DNA from: Vitreimonas flagellata
GTDB lineage: Bacteria > Pseudomonadota > Alphaproteobacteria > Caulobacterales > Aquidulcibacteraceae
Length of the DNA: 64,000 nucleotides
NCBI RefSeq assembly: GCF_004634425.1
Contig: NZ_SBJL01000002.1
Coordinates: forward strand, 1-64,000
Direction of reading: 5' to 3'
Positions within the stretch are counted from its first letter, which is position 1. The number at the start of each line of letters is the position of its first letter. This document shows, piece by piece, positions 51,058 through 60,768 of this stretch. The notes under the pieces are model-generated. The model did not search any database and had not been told where the DNA came from. It worked only from the letters and a program-made list of their open reading frames with translations. The position numbers and the translations under genes are program-made.

Positions 51058-52008
51058 ATGAGTGAGCGTCGACTGACCGACGCCGAGCTGGAAGCGAGCC
51101 GCTGGATAGCCAGGCTCGAAGCCTCGGACGTCACGCTCGAAGACCATCAGCGGTTTCGCCAATGGCTGGCCGCATCCGAAGAGAACCGCATCGCCCACGA
51201 GGCCTTGAGCCGCACCTGGGACAAGCTCGATGCGCTGAAGCTCTTGGCGCCTGAATTCCCAGTCACTGCTCGGCCGCGCCGGCGCACCTTGTCACGGCGA
51301 GTTCTCCTCGCCGGCGGCGGCGCCGTTGTTGGAGCAGGCGCTTTAAGCTTCTGGGCGCTGACGCCTGCCACCACCTTTGCCGCGAGCTACCGCACTCCCG
51401 TCGGTGGACGAGAGACCGCTGAGTTGCAGGACGGCAGCTCTGTCGCTCTCAATGCCGATACTGATTTGCGCGTGGCCTTCACCGCCGAACGGCGGCGCGC
51501 CACGCTCTCCCGTGGCGAAGCCTTGTTCACGGTCGCGGAGGATCCGCGCGGGTTTGAAGTGCGTACGCCGTTTGGCGCTGTGCTGGCTGAGGCCGGCGTC
51601 TTTTCGGTCAAGGTGGGCCCAGACTTCGTGCGCACGAGCGTGTTTGCCGGGCGCGTCTCTTCGCGCGACGCAGCTGACATCGTGGGTGTCTCACAAGAAC
51701 TGGTGCTGTCGCGCGAGGCTGCGAGTGTGGCGCCGCTCTCAGAAGAGCGCGCCTCTCAACGTTTGGCATGGCGCGAACATCGCCTCGCTTTCGCTGGCGA
51801 AAGTCTGCGCGAGGCGGCGGCTGATGTCTCAGCTCAGACGGGCATGCGTTTTGTCTTCGCTAATTCTGAACTCGAGGCGCTGCGCGTCGGGGGCTATATT
51901 GATGCGCGCGACGGCGAAGCGTTCTTATCGCTGCTGGAGAATAATCTAGGGGTCGAGGTGCTCCGACGCGCCGACGGGAGCATCATTCTCATGCGCCGCA
52001 GCGTATAA
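51058..52008 (+). CDS. FecR-type anti-sigma factor
   Basis: The 316-residue protein has an N-terminal cytoplasmic sigma-binding region (ASRWIARLEASDVTLEDHQRFRQWL), one membrane helix (about 82-103), a FecR domain (about 105-215) and a C-terminal STN-like domain (LREAAADVSAQTGMRFVFANSELEAL) that should contact the receptor. It would relay receptor occupancy to FecI across the inner membrane. It starts 21 bp after fecI. Instead of the receptor gene, hipBA follows. Confidence 0.9.
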   Translation: MSERRLTDAELEASRWIARLEASDVTLEDHQRFRQWLAASEENRIAHEALSRTWDKLDALKLLAPEFPVTARPRRRTLSRRVLLAGGGAVVGAGALSFWALTPATTFAASYRTPVGGRETAELQDGSSVALNADTDLRVAFTAERRRATLSRGEALFTVAEDPRGFEVRTPFGAVLAEAGVFSVKVGPDFVRTSVFAGRVSSRDAADIVGVSQELVLSREAASVAPLSEERASQRLAWREHRLAFAGESLREAAADVSAQTGMRFVFANSELEALRVGGYIDARDGEAFLSLLENNLGVEVLRRADGSIILMRRSV

Positions 52009-52051
52009 ACCAGATTTATACTCTTGACCGTATAAGATGAGCGTATACGGT
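52003..52051 (+). promoter_or_regulatory. hipBA operator region
   Basis: Two inverted repeats are adjacent: GTATAAA-N5-TTTATAC (52003-52021), overlapping the fecR stop, and ACCGTATA-N9-TATACGGT (52027-52051). A further GCGTATA follows at 52055. Clustered half-sites before hipB fit cooperative autoregulation of a toxin-antitoxin operon, as in Escherichia coli hipBA, though the half-site differs. Confidence 0.6.
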
Positions 52052-52077
52052 GGGGCGTATATTCATGAAGGCCGGCC

Positions 52078-52320
52078 ATGGACCAACTTGCCCGATCTCC
52101 CAAGCAAATTGGCGCTGCCCTGCGCCGGCGCCGCCGCGCTTTGAAGCTAACCCAAGCGGCGCTTGCGACCCAAGCTTCGCTGCGTCAGGCCACCGTCTCA
52201 TCGGCTGAGGCCGGCGAGCCAATGCAACTTGAAACGCTCTTTAGTCTGCTCACAGCTCTGGATCTTGAGCTTGTTCTGCGCACCAGAACCAAGGGCGTCC
52301 TGCGCGGCGGTGACGCCTAA
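52078..52320 (+). CDS. hipB: HipB-like antitoxin
   Basis: This 80-residue XRE protein (KQIGAALRRRRRALKLTQAALATQASLRQATVSSAEAGE...LETLFSLLTALDLELVL) has the size and HTH of HipB antitoxins. It would bind HipA and repress the operon through the palindromes just upstream. Its stop and the hipA start share a base (TAATG), which couples their translation. Confidence 0.9.
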   Translation: MDQLARSPKQIGAALRRRRRALKLTQAALATQASLRQATVSSAEAGEPMQLETLFSLLTALDLELVLRTRTKGVLRGGDA

Positions 52321-53639
52321 TGGCCAGGCGCGCAACATACGTCCCGCTCAACGTCCTGCTGAACGGCCAACAGGTCGGGGTGCTGCAGCGCCAAACCAAT
52401 GGCGCGATCGAATTTCAATACGATGCGGCCTGGCTCGCTTCCTCCGACCCGATGTCGGTATCGCTCTCACTGCCATTACGCGAGGATCGCTACGTTGGCG
52501 CAGAAGTCATCGCGGTGTTCGACAATCTCTTGCCCGACAATGACGCCATCCGTCGCCAAATTGCCTCGAGCGTGCGCGCAGAGGGTAGCGACGCTTATTC
52601 CCTGCTCTCCGCCATAGGTCGCGATTGCGTGGGCGCGCTCCAATTCATACCCGAAGGCGAGACCGCGTCCACCACCGACGATATTGCCGGTGAGAAACTG
52701 AGCGACGCTGAAATAGCGACCATCATCAAAAACCTGGCGCAATCGCCATTGGGTCTTAGCGAGGATGGGGATTTCCGGATCTCGCTCGCTGGGGCGCAAG
52801 AAAAGACCGCCCTTCTCTATTTGAACGGCGCCTGGCTCCGCCCGAAGGGCGCAACGCCAACCACACACATCATCAAACCGCAAATCGGCAAGAGAGGTGA
52901 GATTGATCTTAGCCAGAGCGTTGAGAACGAGCACTTCTGCCTGGCGGTTCTTCGCGCGCTTGATTTGCCCGCAGCTAAAACGACAATCCTCGATTTTGAA
53001 GACGTGCGCGTACTTTCAGTCGAGCGATTCGATCGCGAATGGACGAAAGATGGACGCCTGCTTCGCCTGCCGCAGGAAGATTTCTGCCAAGCTTTGGGCG
53101 TTGCCCCGACGAAAAAATACGAAACCGATGGCGGGCCAGGCATTGTCGACGCGCTTCAGCTCCTCAAAGCCAGCGACGACCCCAAAGCAGATCAAGACCT
53201 TTTCTTGAGAGCCGTTTTTGCATTCTGGCTGTTGGGTGCAACCGATGGCCACGCCAAGAATTTCAGCATCCGACTCTTTTCGGGCGATCGCTTTCACATG
53301 GCGCCGCTCTATGATGTCATGTCAGTCCAGCCCGTGGTCGACGCCAAGCAGCTCCCCTGGAACAAATACAAACTCGCCATGGCCGCAGGAAAAAGCCGGC
53401 ACTACGGCGTCAACAGGTTGGTCCCGCGGCACTTCGTCGAAACAGCGCAAGCATCTGCCATTGCGCCGGATCGGGCCAAAGATCTTTTCGAAGACGTGCG
53501 CGCGCGCATCGGCGCAGCGCTCGACAAAGCTCGCGCAGAGCTTCCTGCCGATTTTCCTGGCGCCCTCGCCGATGCAATTGACAAAGGCGCGCGCAAACGC
53601 GCGGAATTGAAGATCGAAGAGGCGCCAGCCACGGCCTAG
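52320..53639 (+). CDS. hipA: HipA-like Ser/Thr kinase toxin
   Basis: The 439-residue protein has an N-terminal HipA domain, the glycine-rich loop ISLAGAQEKTALL, the ATP-binding Lys in HIIKP, the catalytic Asp in ATDGHAKNFSI and the metal-binding Asp in PLYDVMSVQP. All kinase motifs look intact. HipA of E. coli phosphorylates glutamyl-tRNA synthetase; other HipA proteins have other targets. The pair sits between fecR and the receptor gene it usually adjoins, which suggests insertion into the lasso cluster. Confidence 0.92.
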   Translation: MARRATYVPLNVLLNGQQVGVLQRQTNGAIEFQYDAAWLASSDPMSVSLSLPLREDRYVGAEVIAVFDNLLPDNDAIRRQIASSVRAEGSDAYSLLSAIGRDCVGALQFIPEGETASTTDDIAGEKLSDAEIATIIKNLAQSPLGLSEDGDFRISLAGAQEKTALLYLNGAWLRPKGATPTTHIIKPQIGKRGEIDLSQSVENEHFCLAVLRALDLPAAKTTILDFEDVRVLSVERFDREWTKDGRLLRLPQEDFCQALGVAPTKKYETDGGPGIVDALQLLKASDDPKADQDLFLRAVFAFWLLGATDGHAKNFSIRLFSGDRFHMAPLYDVMSVQPVVDAKQLPWNKYKLAMAAGKSRHYGVNRLVPRHFVETAQASAIAPDRAKDLFEDVRARIGAALDKARAELPADFPGALADAIDKGARKRAELKIEEAPATA

Positions 53640-54036
53640 TCCAGTTGTGGCGTGTCGGCGCGGTGTCGCTATGCGCCAATGCATCGTGACCAACTTGGCG
53701 CGAGGCGAGCATCTGTGCCGAGCCTCAGGCGCCCACCTGAAACTTTCTGCGAAGCCCAAGCGCTAGCAGAGCGCCATCGCCGAGGTGACGAAATGGACTG
53801 GAGACGACGCCAGCACGCCGGACCCCGTAGCTTCGTCCTTCGGACTGCAGGCCTCGCCGTGGAACGCGATCTGCACTTCGCAGCAGACAAGCCGCTCTGC
53901 GCCTATGCGGATGTGACCCGCTTGGCTGGGCGGATTATAGCCTGAACTTTCTCGCCATCGGGCTGCGGGGTTTTCGCGGCTCGATGGTCTTTCTCCCAAG
54001 GAAGGCGCGCTCAGACGCCGAATGGGGAGATTTGGG
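53640..54036 (+). other. Non-coding gap between hipA and the receptor gene
   Basis: About 400 bp without a convincing gene. Because hipBA separates fecR from the receptor, a FecI-dependent promoter for the receptor and isopeptidase is expected here. I cannot point to -35/-10 elements with confidence. Short reading frames here lack family resemblance. Confidence 0.4.
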
Positions 54037-57000
54037 ATGACGAATTCATATGCACGCCGCTTTGGCGTGCGCTCGGCGTTGGCGATGGCGCTGGCGTCAG
54101 TGTCGGGACTTGCCTTGATCGGCGCGGCGCAGGCGCAGACCTATGCTGAAGCCGCTGCGGAAGATGCAGCGGCAATCGCTTATGATATTCCGGCGCAACC
54201 GCTCTCTTCGGCGCTGCTTCGCTTTGCCGAACAGACCAATACCCAAATCCTGTTCGCGCAGCATGACATTGAAGGCTTTTCCTCAAACGCCGTGCGCGGT
54301 CGCTACGCACCTACGCAGGCGCTCCAACTTCTCCTTGGCGAAAGCGGCGTGCGCGCCGAATTCGCCGGCGACACCCTCGTCATTCGCGAGGTCCCCCAGC
54401 GCCACCCCCAGAGCGGGAGCGCCGATGATCCCGTCATCGGCGCTCCCGCGGCGCACAATGAAGCTGACGCCGATCTCGTGATTACAGGCACGCGCATTCG
54501 CGGCGCGGCCCCCTCGGGCGCCAATGTCATCACCCTTGATCGTGGCGACATCGATGCGACGGGTCGCACCACGCTCGCCGACGTTGTCCAAACCCTGCCG
54601 CAGAATTTCGCGGGCTCACAGAATGACGGCAACCAGATCGGCGCGATCGATTACGGGCGCAATGTCGCTTTTGGTTCGACCATCAATCTGCGCGGCCTTG
54701 GCGCCGATGCGACTTTGACTTTGCTCAACGGCCGCCGCCTTGCCGCTTCGGGCTGGGGTAATTTTGTCGACATCTCGACTATTCCGTTGGCGGCGGTCGA
54801 ACGCATCGATGTGCTGGCGGACGGCGCCTCGGCGACGTATGGCAGCGACGCGGTCGCAGGGGTGGTCAATGTAATCCTGCGCCGCGATTTCGAAGGTGCG
54901 GAGACATCGCTGCGCTATGGCGAGGCCACGCGCGGCGATCCCGCCGAGATCGGCTTCTCGCATGTCATGGGCAATGCCTGGCGCACCGGCTCAATCGTTG
55001 CCGGTTATGAATATCGCGATCGCAGTGCTTTGGAATCCGCTGATCGCGCATTCTCGGCGACCTCCGATCTGCGCCCCTGGGGCGGGTCGAATTTTGGCTC
55101 CATCGCCAGCAACCCGGGCAACATCACGCGCATCGGCGCAACCCCAGTCGTGCTCGCCATTCCTGAAGGTCAGGACGGCACGTCGCTGAGCGAGAGCGAT
55201 CTCTTGCCGGGCGTCTTGAATTATCGCCCCTTCAACGAAGGCAATTCGCTGCTGCCCGAACAAACCAGTTCGAGCCTCTTTGCCTCAGCGCGTCAGGAAG
55301 TGGCGTCAGACTTTGAAGTGTTCATCGATATCGTGGCGACACGGCGCGAAGCGGCCGCGCGCCGCTTTCAGAACAATGTCACGCTCACCATTCCCGAGAC
55401 CAACGCCTATCGGGTGATGAACAATCTCTTCCCCGGCCAAGGCGCCATCACCATGCGTTACAATATGGGCGAGGATCTGGGGCCCACGCGGTACGACACG
55501 CGCACCGACGCCTATTCGATTGCATTTGGCGGCATCTATGCGCTCGCCAATGATTGGCGCATCGACGCCAGTGTGTCCTACAGCCACAATGAAGATCACG
55601 CCCATCAAGGCAATGTCTTCGCCGGCGCGGGTCTGCTTGCGGCGGCGCTTGCCAGCAATGATCCCGCCACCGCCTTCAATCCTTTTGCCGACGGCTCCAA
55701 TTCTCCCGCCGCCGTGCTGCAGAACCTGACCTATGATGATTATCTCGACTCTGAATCGGCTCTCGTCACCTACGGCCTGAAAGCGGACGGCCCCCTCTTC
55801 CAAATTTGGGGCGGGCGCGCCCGCGCAGCATTCGGTGTGGAGCGGCGCGAGGAGGAATTCCAGCTCCTGCTCACACGCGACGCGCCAAGCGGGACGACCT
55901 TCAATGAAATCGTGGCCCCGGCGTCGCGGTCCACCGATGCGATCTTCGCCGAGCTCTATCTGCCGCTCCTCTCCGCCAACAATACCGTGCCCTTCGTGCG
56001 CGCGCTCGATGTCTCGATGTCGTTGCGTTACGAAGAGGCCAGCGATTTCGGCGGCGCGACAACGCCGAAACTGGGCGTGACCTGGTCGGTGAATGATGAT
56101 CTTTCCCTGCGCGGCTCGTGGGGTGAGTCATTCAAGGCGCCGCAATTTCAACAATTGTTCGGCGGCATCGGCGGCTCCCTACAATCCATCACGCCCGCGC
56201 TCGATCCGTTCGCCACCGATGGCTCCACCGGCGCTTTGATTTTGTCGGGGACAAATCCAGATCTTCGCCCCGAGCGCGCCGACAATTGGACTGCGGGCTT
56301 CGATTTCCATCCATCATGGGCTGACGGTTTCAGTCTTGAGGCCACGTATTTCGACATCGATTTCGTGGATCGCATTTCCGATCCCGGAAGCATTGTCGCC
56401 GCCTTGAGCAATCCCGCAGGATTCGAGGGCGTCTTCTTCCGCAATCCCACGCCTGAGCAGATCGCCTATTATTCGTCGCTGCCGACAGCGCTCACAGGCT
56501 CTGCGCCCGAAGGCATCGAGGTCATTTTCGACGGCCGCCTGACCAATCTGGCCGGCGTGCGCATGCGCGGCGTCGATCTTGCCGCGCGCTATCTATGGGA
56601 AACCGGGTTCGGCGATCTCCAATTCTTCGCCAGCGCAAGCCATGTCTTGCAACACACGACACAAGCGGGTCCCGCCAGCGCCCCGCGCGATGTCGTCGAC
56701 ACCATGCTCAACCCTGTCGATTGGCGCGGGCGCGCTGGCTTGGCCTGGAGCCGCGACGATTGGAGCGCGTCGCTTGCAGCCAATTACGTCGACGATTACC
56801 GCGACACCTTCTCTTCGCCCAATCGCCGGATCGCATCCTGGACCACGTGGGATGTGCAGCTTGGCCATGTCTGGCGCGACAATCCGGATGAGCGCGGCAC
56901 GCAACTCACGCTCAATATCCAGAACCTGTTCGATGAAGATCCGCCCTTCGCCAACAACCCGATCGGCTACGCGTTCGACTCACAAATCGCCTCCCCTGTC

Positions 57001-57039
57001 GGGCGCTTCATCGCAGTCGAGGTGCGCCACGCATGGTGA
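54037..57039 (+). CDS. STN-domain TonB-dependent receptor (transducer type)
   Basis: About 1000 residues. A signal peptide ending AAQAQ is followed by an STN domain (about 33-100, YDIPAQPLSSALLRFAEQTN...LLGESGVRAEFAGDTLVIRE), which signals to FecR, then LVITGTRIRG, a plug (VDVLADGASATYGSDAVAGVVN-type segment) and a barrel ending VRHAW. ATG 54037 has GGGGAGA upstream; ATG 54022 is possible. The next gene is a lasso-peptide isopeptidase with overlapping start, so the receptor probably imports a lasso peptide, as proposed for astexin clusters. Confidence 0.92.
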   Translation: MTNSYARRFGVRSALAMALASVSGLALIGAAQAQTYAEAAAEDAAAIAYDIPAQPLSSALLRFAEQTNTQILFAQHDIEGFSSNAVRGRYAPTQALQLLLGESGVRAEFAGDTLVIREVPQRHPQSGSADDPVIGAPAAHNEADADLVITGTRIRGAAPSGANVITLDRGDIDATGRTTLADVVQTLPQNFAGSQNDGNQIGAIDYGRNVAFGSTINLRGLGADATLTLLNGRRLAASGWGNFVDISTIPLAAVERIDVLADGASATYGSDAVAGVVNVILRRDFEGAETSLRYGEATRGDPAEIGFSHVMGNAWRTGSIVAGYEYRDRSALESADRAFSATSDLRPWGGSNFGSIASNPGNITRIGATPVVLAIPEGQDGTSLSESDLLPGVLNYRPFNEGNSLLPEQTSSSLFASARQEVASDFEVFIDIVATRREAAARRFQNNVTLTIPETNAYRVMNNLFPGQGAITMRYNMGEDLGPTRYDTRTDAYSIAFGGIYALANDWRIDASVSYSHNEDHAHQGNVFAGAGLLAAALASNDPATAFNPFADGSNSPAAVLQNLTYDDYLDSESALVTYGLKADGPLFQIWGGRARAAFGVERREEEFQLLLTRDAPSGTTFNEIVAPASRSTDAIFAELYLPLLSANNTVPFVRALDVSMSLRYEEASDFGGATTPKLGVTWSVNDDLSLRGSWGESFKAPQFQQLFGGIGGSLQSITPALDPFATDGSTGALILSGTNPDLRPERADNWTAGFDFHPSWADGFSLEATYFDIDFVDRISDPGSIVAALSNPAGFEGVFFRNPTPEQIAYYSSLPTALTGSAPEGIEVIFDGRLTNLAGVRMRGVDLAARYLWETGFGDLQFFASASHVLQHTTQAGPASAPRDVVDTMLNPVDWRGRAGLAWSRDDWSASLAANYVDDYRDTFSSPNRRIASWTTWDVQLGHVWRDNPDERGTQLTLNIQNLFDEDPPFANNPIGYAFDSQIASPVGRFIAVEVRHAW

Positions 57040-59000
57040 TGCGGTCCTTGCTTGCGACGGCGGTCTCTATGACCGCCGTCGCCCTCGCGACATGCGCGCA
57101 GGCGCAATCGCCGACAATCCAGGATCTTATGGCGCTCCGCGAGATCGGAACGCATCGCGCGGGATTATCGCTCTCGCCAGACGGCGCTTGGCTCGCGTTC
57201 TTTCAAGCCGAAGAAACCGATGACCTGGCCGGCGGGCGCTACACGCTGTTGCTCATGCCCGCCACAGCAACCGAATCCACGCAGCGCGTCATCGGCGACG
57301 GCGGCGGTTTGCTTCTACATGACGAGGGCGGGCGGCGCAGCGGCATTTGGCTCGATCGCGTCGTACGCTGGGCGCCCGACAGTCGCAGCGTCGCCTATAT
57401 CGCCGAGCGTGATGGCCGCGCCGAGCTTTGGACGAGCGACCTGCAAGGGCGATCCCGAATGCTGGCGACAACGTCCGGTGACGTGCGCGACTTTCGTTGG
57501 CTGTCGACCAACGAAATCTTGCTCAATCTCGATACGCCGCGGGCGACGCTCGCGGCGATGCGTGACGTGCAGGACCGAGATGGGTTTCTCGTCACCGACG
57601 ATTTTGACGCCACGTTCTCACTCACGCCCAATCCGGACGTCGATAGCGGACGATCCTATCAAACCCTGGACGTGCGCTCTGGCCGATTGCGCGCCGCAAG
57701 GACGGGCGCCGACGAGGCCTTCGCGCGCGCAGCCGCTGACGCCCCTCGGATCGGCGCCTTGGACCCCGCAAGCGCCGCTTATCGTCCGGCGCAGGCCCTC
57801 TACGCGCCTGTCGATGGTCAAGAGGTGCGATGCGCAGCCGAACAATGCAGCGGACGCATTCGTGAGACCGGGCGCGTGGGAGATATGATCTGGTTTACGC
57901 GCGGCGAAGCCGTGGCCGATGGCGACACGGCGACCTATCTCTGGACACCGCGTTCGCAAGCTTTGCGCCTTCTTCGCGTCGCAGACGAGAGATTGCTGGG
58001 CTGCGTCGGCAATACGACGCACCTCTTTTGCCTCCGGGAAAGTCCGGCGGAGCCGCGCCACGTCGTGGCGATTGTACTCTCGACTGGCGCGATGACCACG
58101 ATCTACCAGCCCAACCCGCAATGGGCGCGCATGCGCCTGCCGCAGATCGAACGCATCGCGTTTCGCGACGCGGACGGCAATGAATCCTACGCCCACCTCG
58201 TCTATCCGGAAGCATACGCACCGGGCCGCGCCTATCCGATGGTCATCGTCCAATATCGCTCGCGTGGCTTTCTGCGCGGCGGCACAGGTGGGGAATTTCC
58301 CATCTTTCCTCTCGCCGCGCGCGGCTATGTGGTCATGAGCGTGGAGCGTCCTGAAGCTCGGGGACTCGAGGAACGAGTCACCCGCCTTGAGTACGATCGG
58401 CGTCAATTGCTCGGCGACGGTGAGGAGCGGATCAAAATCGACTCGCTTGAAGGTTTGATCAGACAAGTCGCGCAACGCGGCTTGGTCGATGAAGACCGCA
58501 TCGCCATCACCGGCATGAGCGATGGCGCGGAGACGTTGTTTTGGGCGCTGCGCCAGCGCCGCTTCGCCGCCGCTGTCAGCAGCACGCCGCCGACGGACCC
58601 CGTCACCTGGTGGCTCTGGAGCGAGGATTATCGCGAGTCCTTGGATTGGGGTCCGTTCGATCCAGGCATCGGGGAGATGAATCCGTGGTGGCGTCACAAC
58701 GCGCCGCGCTTTTACGCGGAACCTATCAGGACGCCGCTGCTGATGAATTTATCACAGTCCGAAGCGCTGAGCGGCTTGCCCTTTTACGCCCATCAGCGCG
58801 GGACTGCGCCGATCGAGGTGTTCATCTATCCAGGCGCCTATCACACCAAATGGCGTCCAAGTCAGCTCGCCATGGCGCAGGCGCGTGCAATGGATTGGAT
58901 CGACTTTTGGCTCATGGATCGGGAGACGCCCGATCCGCGCGATCCCGATCGCTACGCGCGCTGGCGCGCGCTTCGACAAACGCACGCCGCGCAGCCTTGA
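57033..59000 (+). CDS. AtxE2-type lasso-peptide isopeptidase
   Basis: This 655-residue S9-type hydrolase has a signal peptide ending CAQAQ, an N-terminal beta-propeller (about 30-370) and a C-terminal alpha/beta hydrolase domain. The likely triad is Ser496 (GMSDG), Glu577 (LSQSEALSG) and His604 (GAYHTKW). AtxE2 uses Ser527, Glu610 and His638; the spacing here (81 and 27) is close to that enzyme (83 and 28), and Glu instead of Asp is characteristic. It would open the Gly1-Glu9 ring of imported lasso peptides. It overlaps the receptor gene by 7 bp, and its 3' end overlaps the cyclase gene. Confidence 0.9.
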   Translation: MVMRSLLATAVSMTAVALATCAQAQSPTIQDLMALREIGTHRAGLSLSPDGAWLAFFQAEETDDLAGGRYTLLLMPATATESTQRVIGDGGGLLLHDEGGRRSGIWLDRVVRWAPDSRSVAYIAERDGRAELWTSDLQGRSRMLATTSGDVRDFRWLSTNEILLNLDTPRATLAAMRDVQDRDGFLVTDDFDATFSLTPNPDVDSGRSYQTLDVRSGRLRAARTGADEAFARAAADAPRIGALDPASAAYRPAQALYAPVDGQEVRCAAEQCSGRIRETGRVGDMIWFTRGEAVADGDTATYLWTPRSQALRLLRVADERLLGCVGNTTHLFCLRESPAEPRHVVAIVLSTGAMTTIYQPNPQWARMRLPQIERIAFRDADGNESYAHLVYPEAYAPGRAYPMVIVQYRSRGFLRGGTGGEFPIFPLAARGYVVMSVERPEARGLEERVTRLEYDRRQLLGDGEERIKIDSLEGLIRQVAQRGLVDEDRIAITGMSDGAETLFWALRQRRFAAAVSSTPPTDPVTWWLWSEDYRESLDWGPFDPGIGEMNPWWRHNAPRFYAEPIRTPLLMNLSQSEALSGLPFYAHQRGTAPIEVFIYPGAYHTKWRPSQLAMAQARAMDWIDFWLMDRETPDPRDPDRYARWRALRQTHAAQP

Positions 59001-60768
59001 TGCGCCGAAGCCAAATTTCCGCGACGAGCTCCTGAGAGAAGTCGAGCACCGCGCTCGCGGGCTTTTCGTTGAGCCGCTTGGGATCGAACAAGCCCATCTT
59101 CGTCAATTCGCCGTCGATCAGCAGGTCGCGAATGAACTCGCCATTGAGTTGCGCCACTTGTGCAAAGAACCGCGTCGTGTCGCCTTTGCGCTGCCGCGCG
59201 ACCGCGCTTGGCGGCAAATCGTCCGCGAACGCCATGCGTGCGATGGCGCGGTCGCGACCGCCTTCGGTCGTGCGATAGGTCGGGACGCGCCAGCAGAATT
59301 CTATGATCGGCTGCGCTGTAAGAACCGGCGCGGGGATCGCGTGATGCGTTATCACTGAGGGCGCATGGTAATATTGAAGATCCGCCAAGTGCAGCGCGCG
59401 CATGCCAGCGCCAGGACCGAGCTTGAGCCCTTCACGCACCCAAGGGTCCGCCATGGCTTCGGCGACCACCTCATCCACGCGCGCGGCGTCCTGGCGTCCA
59501 ACGATCCCGTGCAGGATTTCGCGGACATAGGTATCGGGGCGACGGAGCAAGCCGAATTCCACGCCCATGCGGAGCGCGGGCCATATCGACCGGCGAGAGA
59601 CGCGTGCTGCATTGAGCGCGCTCACCAGCACTGCACGTACGCTCAAGCCATCCCGCACCGCGTCCGCCACCGTGCAGAGCGCGTTCGAACGAAAGAAAAC
59701 CTGATCACCGCCCTGCCCGGAGGTGACGAGTGTCGCCCAAGCGGGATCGATGTGGCTGATCAATTGCCGATCAGCAAAGCTCAGCTGCGTGATCGCGGGC
59801 TTTGCCGAGAGCGGCACGTCCATGAGACGCTGATAGTCCAGATCGGATGGACGATAGGGCATCTCGATCAAATCGACGCCGTACCGGCTCGCCGTCGCGC
59901 GCGCGGCTGACCGTTCATCGCCCTCACCGAGATCGGCCGTAAACTCGTTGACGCAGCGCAAGCGCCCATGCGCCTCGGTCGCCGCCAAGGCGGATAAAGC
60001 AATACTGGAATCCAATCCGCCCGACAGCCGATGCAGCACCGGCCGCTCGAGCGATGCGTACGCTGCGACGGCGCTGCGCACGCACGCGCGCAGTTCGCGC
60101 GCGATGTCCGCGACGGGCGCAATCATCAGGTCGCGCGCACGTTGGGGCGGGCGCCACATCAGGTGCGCCTGTGCGCCATCCACCTCGATCGCCAAACATT
60201 CACCCGCCAGCACCTCGCGAACGCCGTGCAGTCCGGTCCGGTCAGAGACCAGTCTGGGTTGGGTCAGAAACCAGCCGATGAAGGTCTCATCGATATCCGG
60301 CAACGGGCACATCGTCGCGAAGTCCGACAAGTCGGTGAAAATGATCCGCACGTGGTGTTCAAGATTGGCCACGTAACACGGGCGCCCACCGGTCGGATCG
60401 CGCGCAACCAGAATGCGGTCTCTGGCGGCGTCCACGACGATGGCCAGGTAATTGCCCCAACAGGCGGAGGCGAGCGCGGACGCATTGCTCTCACACCATC
60501 GGCTGACCTCCTGGGGCTCGGGCGCACCTTTGCGACGATGTAAGCCCGCTTCGGTCTCAAACAACGCGCCCAGGATTAAGCCAGCACCGTTTGGCAGCAC
60601 GATCGGATCGAGATCTCGCGCGCCCTCAGTGATGAAGAGGCGAAAACCCCGCGTGCTACAAACTTCCTTCCAGCCCGCTCCAGCAAGCAACCGACGCGCC
60701 GAAGCTTCGGCCACTTGTCGGCTCTCATAATCTCCGGGCCGCCACCGTAAGCCGACAATGCGATGCAT
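58912..60768 (-). CDS. Lasso cyclase (asparagine-synthetase homologue, LasC)
   Basis: The 618-residue protein has an N-terminal glutaminase-like domain lacking the nucleophile Cys2 (it starts MHR) and a C-terminal synthetase domain with the PP-loop LSGGLDSS (248-255). Lasso C proteins adenylate a core Asp or Glu side chain and close the ring onto residue 1. The start shares one base with the stop of the B gene (TAATG). The last 89 bp overlap the convergent isopeptidase gene. Its acidic target here is predicted to be Glu9. Confidence 0.93.
   Translation of the reverse strand: MHRIVGLRWRPGDYESRQVAEASARRLLAGAGWKEVCSTRGFRLFITEGARDLDPIVLPNGAGLILGALFETEAGLHRRKGAPEPQEVSRWCESNASALASACWGNYLAIVVDAARDRILVARDPTGGRPCYVANLEHHVRIIFTDLSDFATMCPLPDIDETFIGWFLTQPRLVSDRTGLHGVREVLAGECLAIEVDGAQAHLMWRPPQRARDLMIAPVADIARELRACVRSAVAAYASLERPVLHRLSGGLDSSIALSALAATEAHGRLRCVNEFTADLGEGDERSAARATASRYGVDLIEMPYRPSDLDYQRLMDVPLSAKPAITQLSFADRQLISHIDPAWATLVTSGQGGDQVFFRSNALCTVADAVRDGLSVRAVLVSALNAARVSRRSIWPALRMGVEFGLLRRPDTYVREILHGIVGRQDAARVDEVVAEAMADPWVREGLKLGPGAGMRALHLADLQYYHAPSVITHHAIPAPVLTAQPIIEFCWRVPTYRTTEGGRDRAIARMAFADDLPPSAVARQRKGDTTRFFAQVAQLNGEFIRDLLIDGELTKMGLFDPKRLNEKPASAVLDFSQELVAEIWLRRIKAARRAFVEARASARSDRDRADRASPDP

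Noticed and set aside
53640-54036. Short frames of about 78-97 codons in the hipA-receptor gap
   Set aside because: No ribosome-binding site, motif or neighbour coupling. The stretch more likely holds the receptor promoter.
57039-57041. Alternative isopeptidase start at 57039
   Set aside because: It would give a one-base overlap with the receptor stop, but the upstream GAGG is better spaced for ATG 57033. The difference is two residues of the signal peptide.
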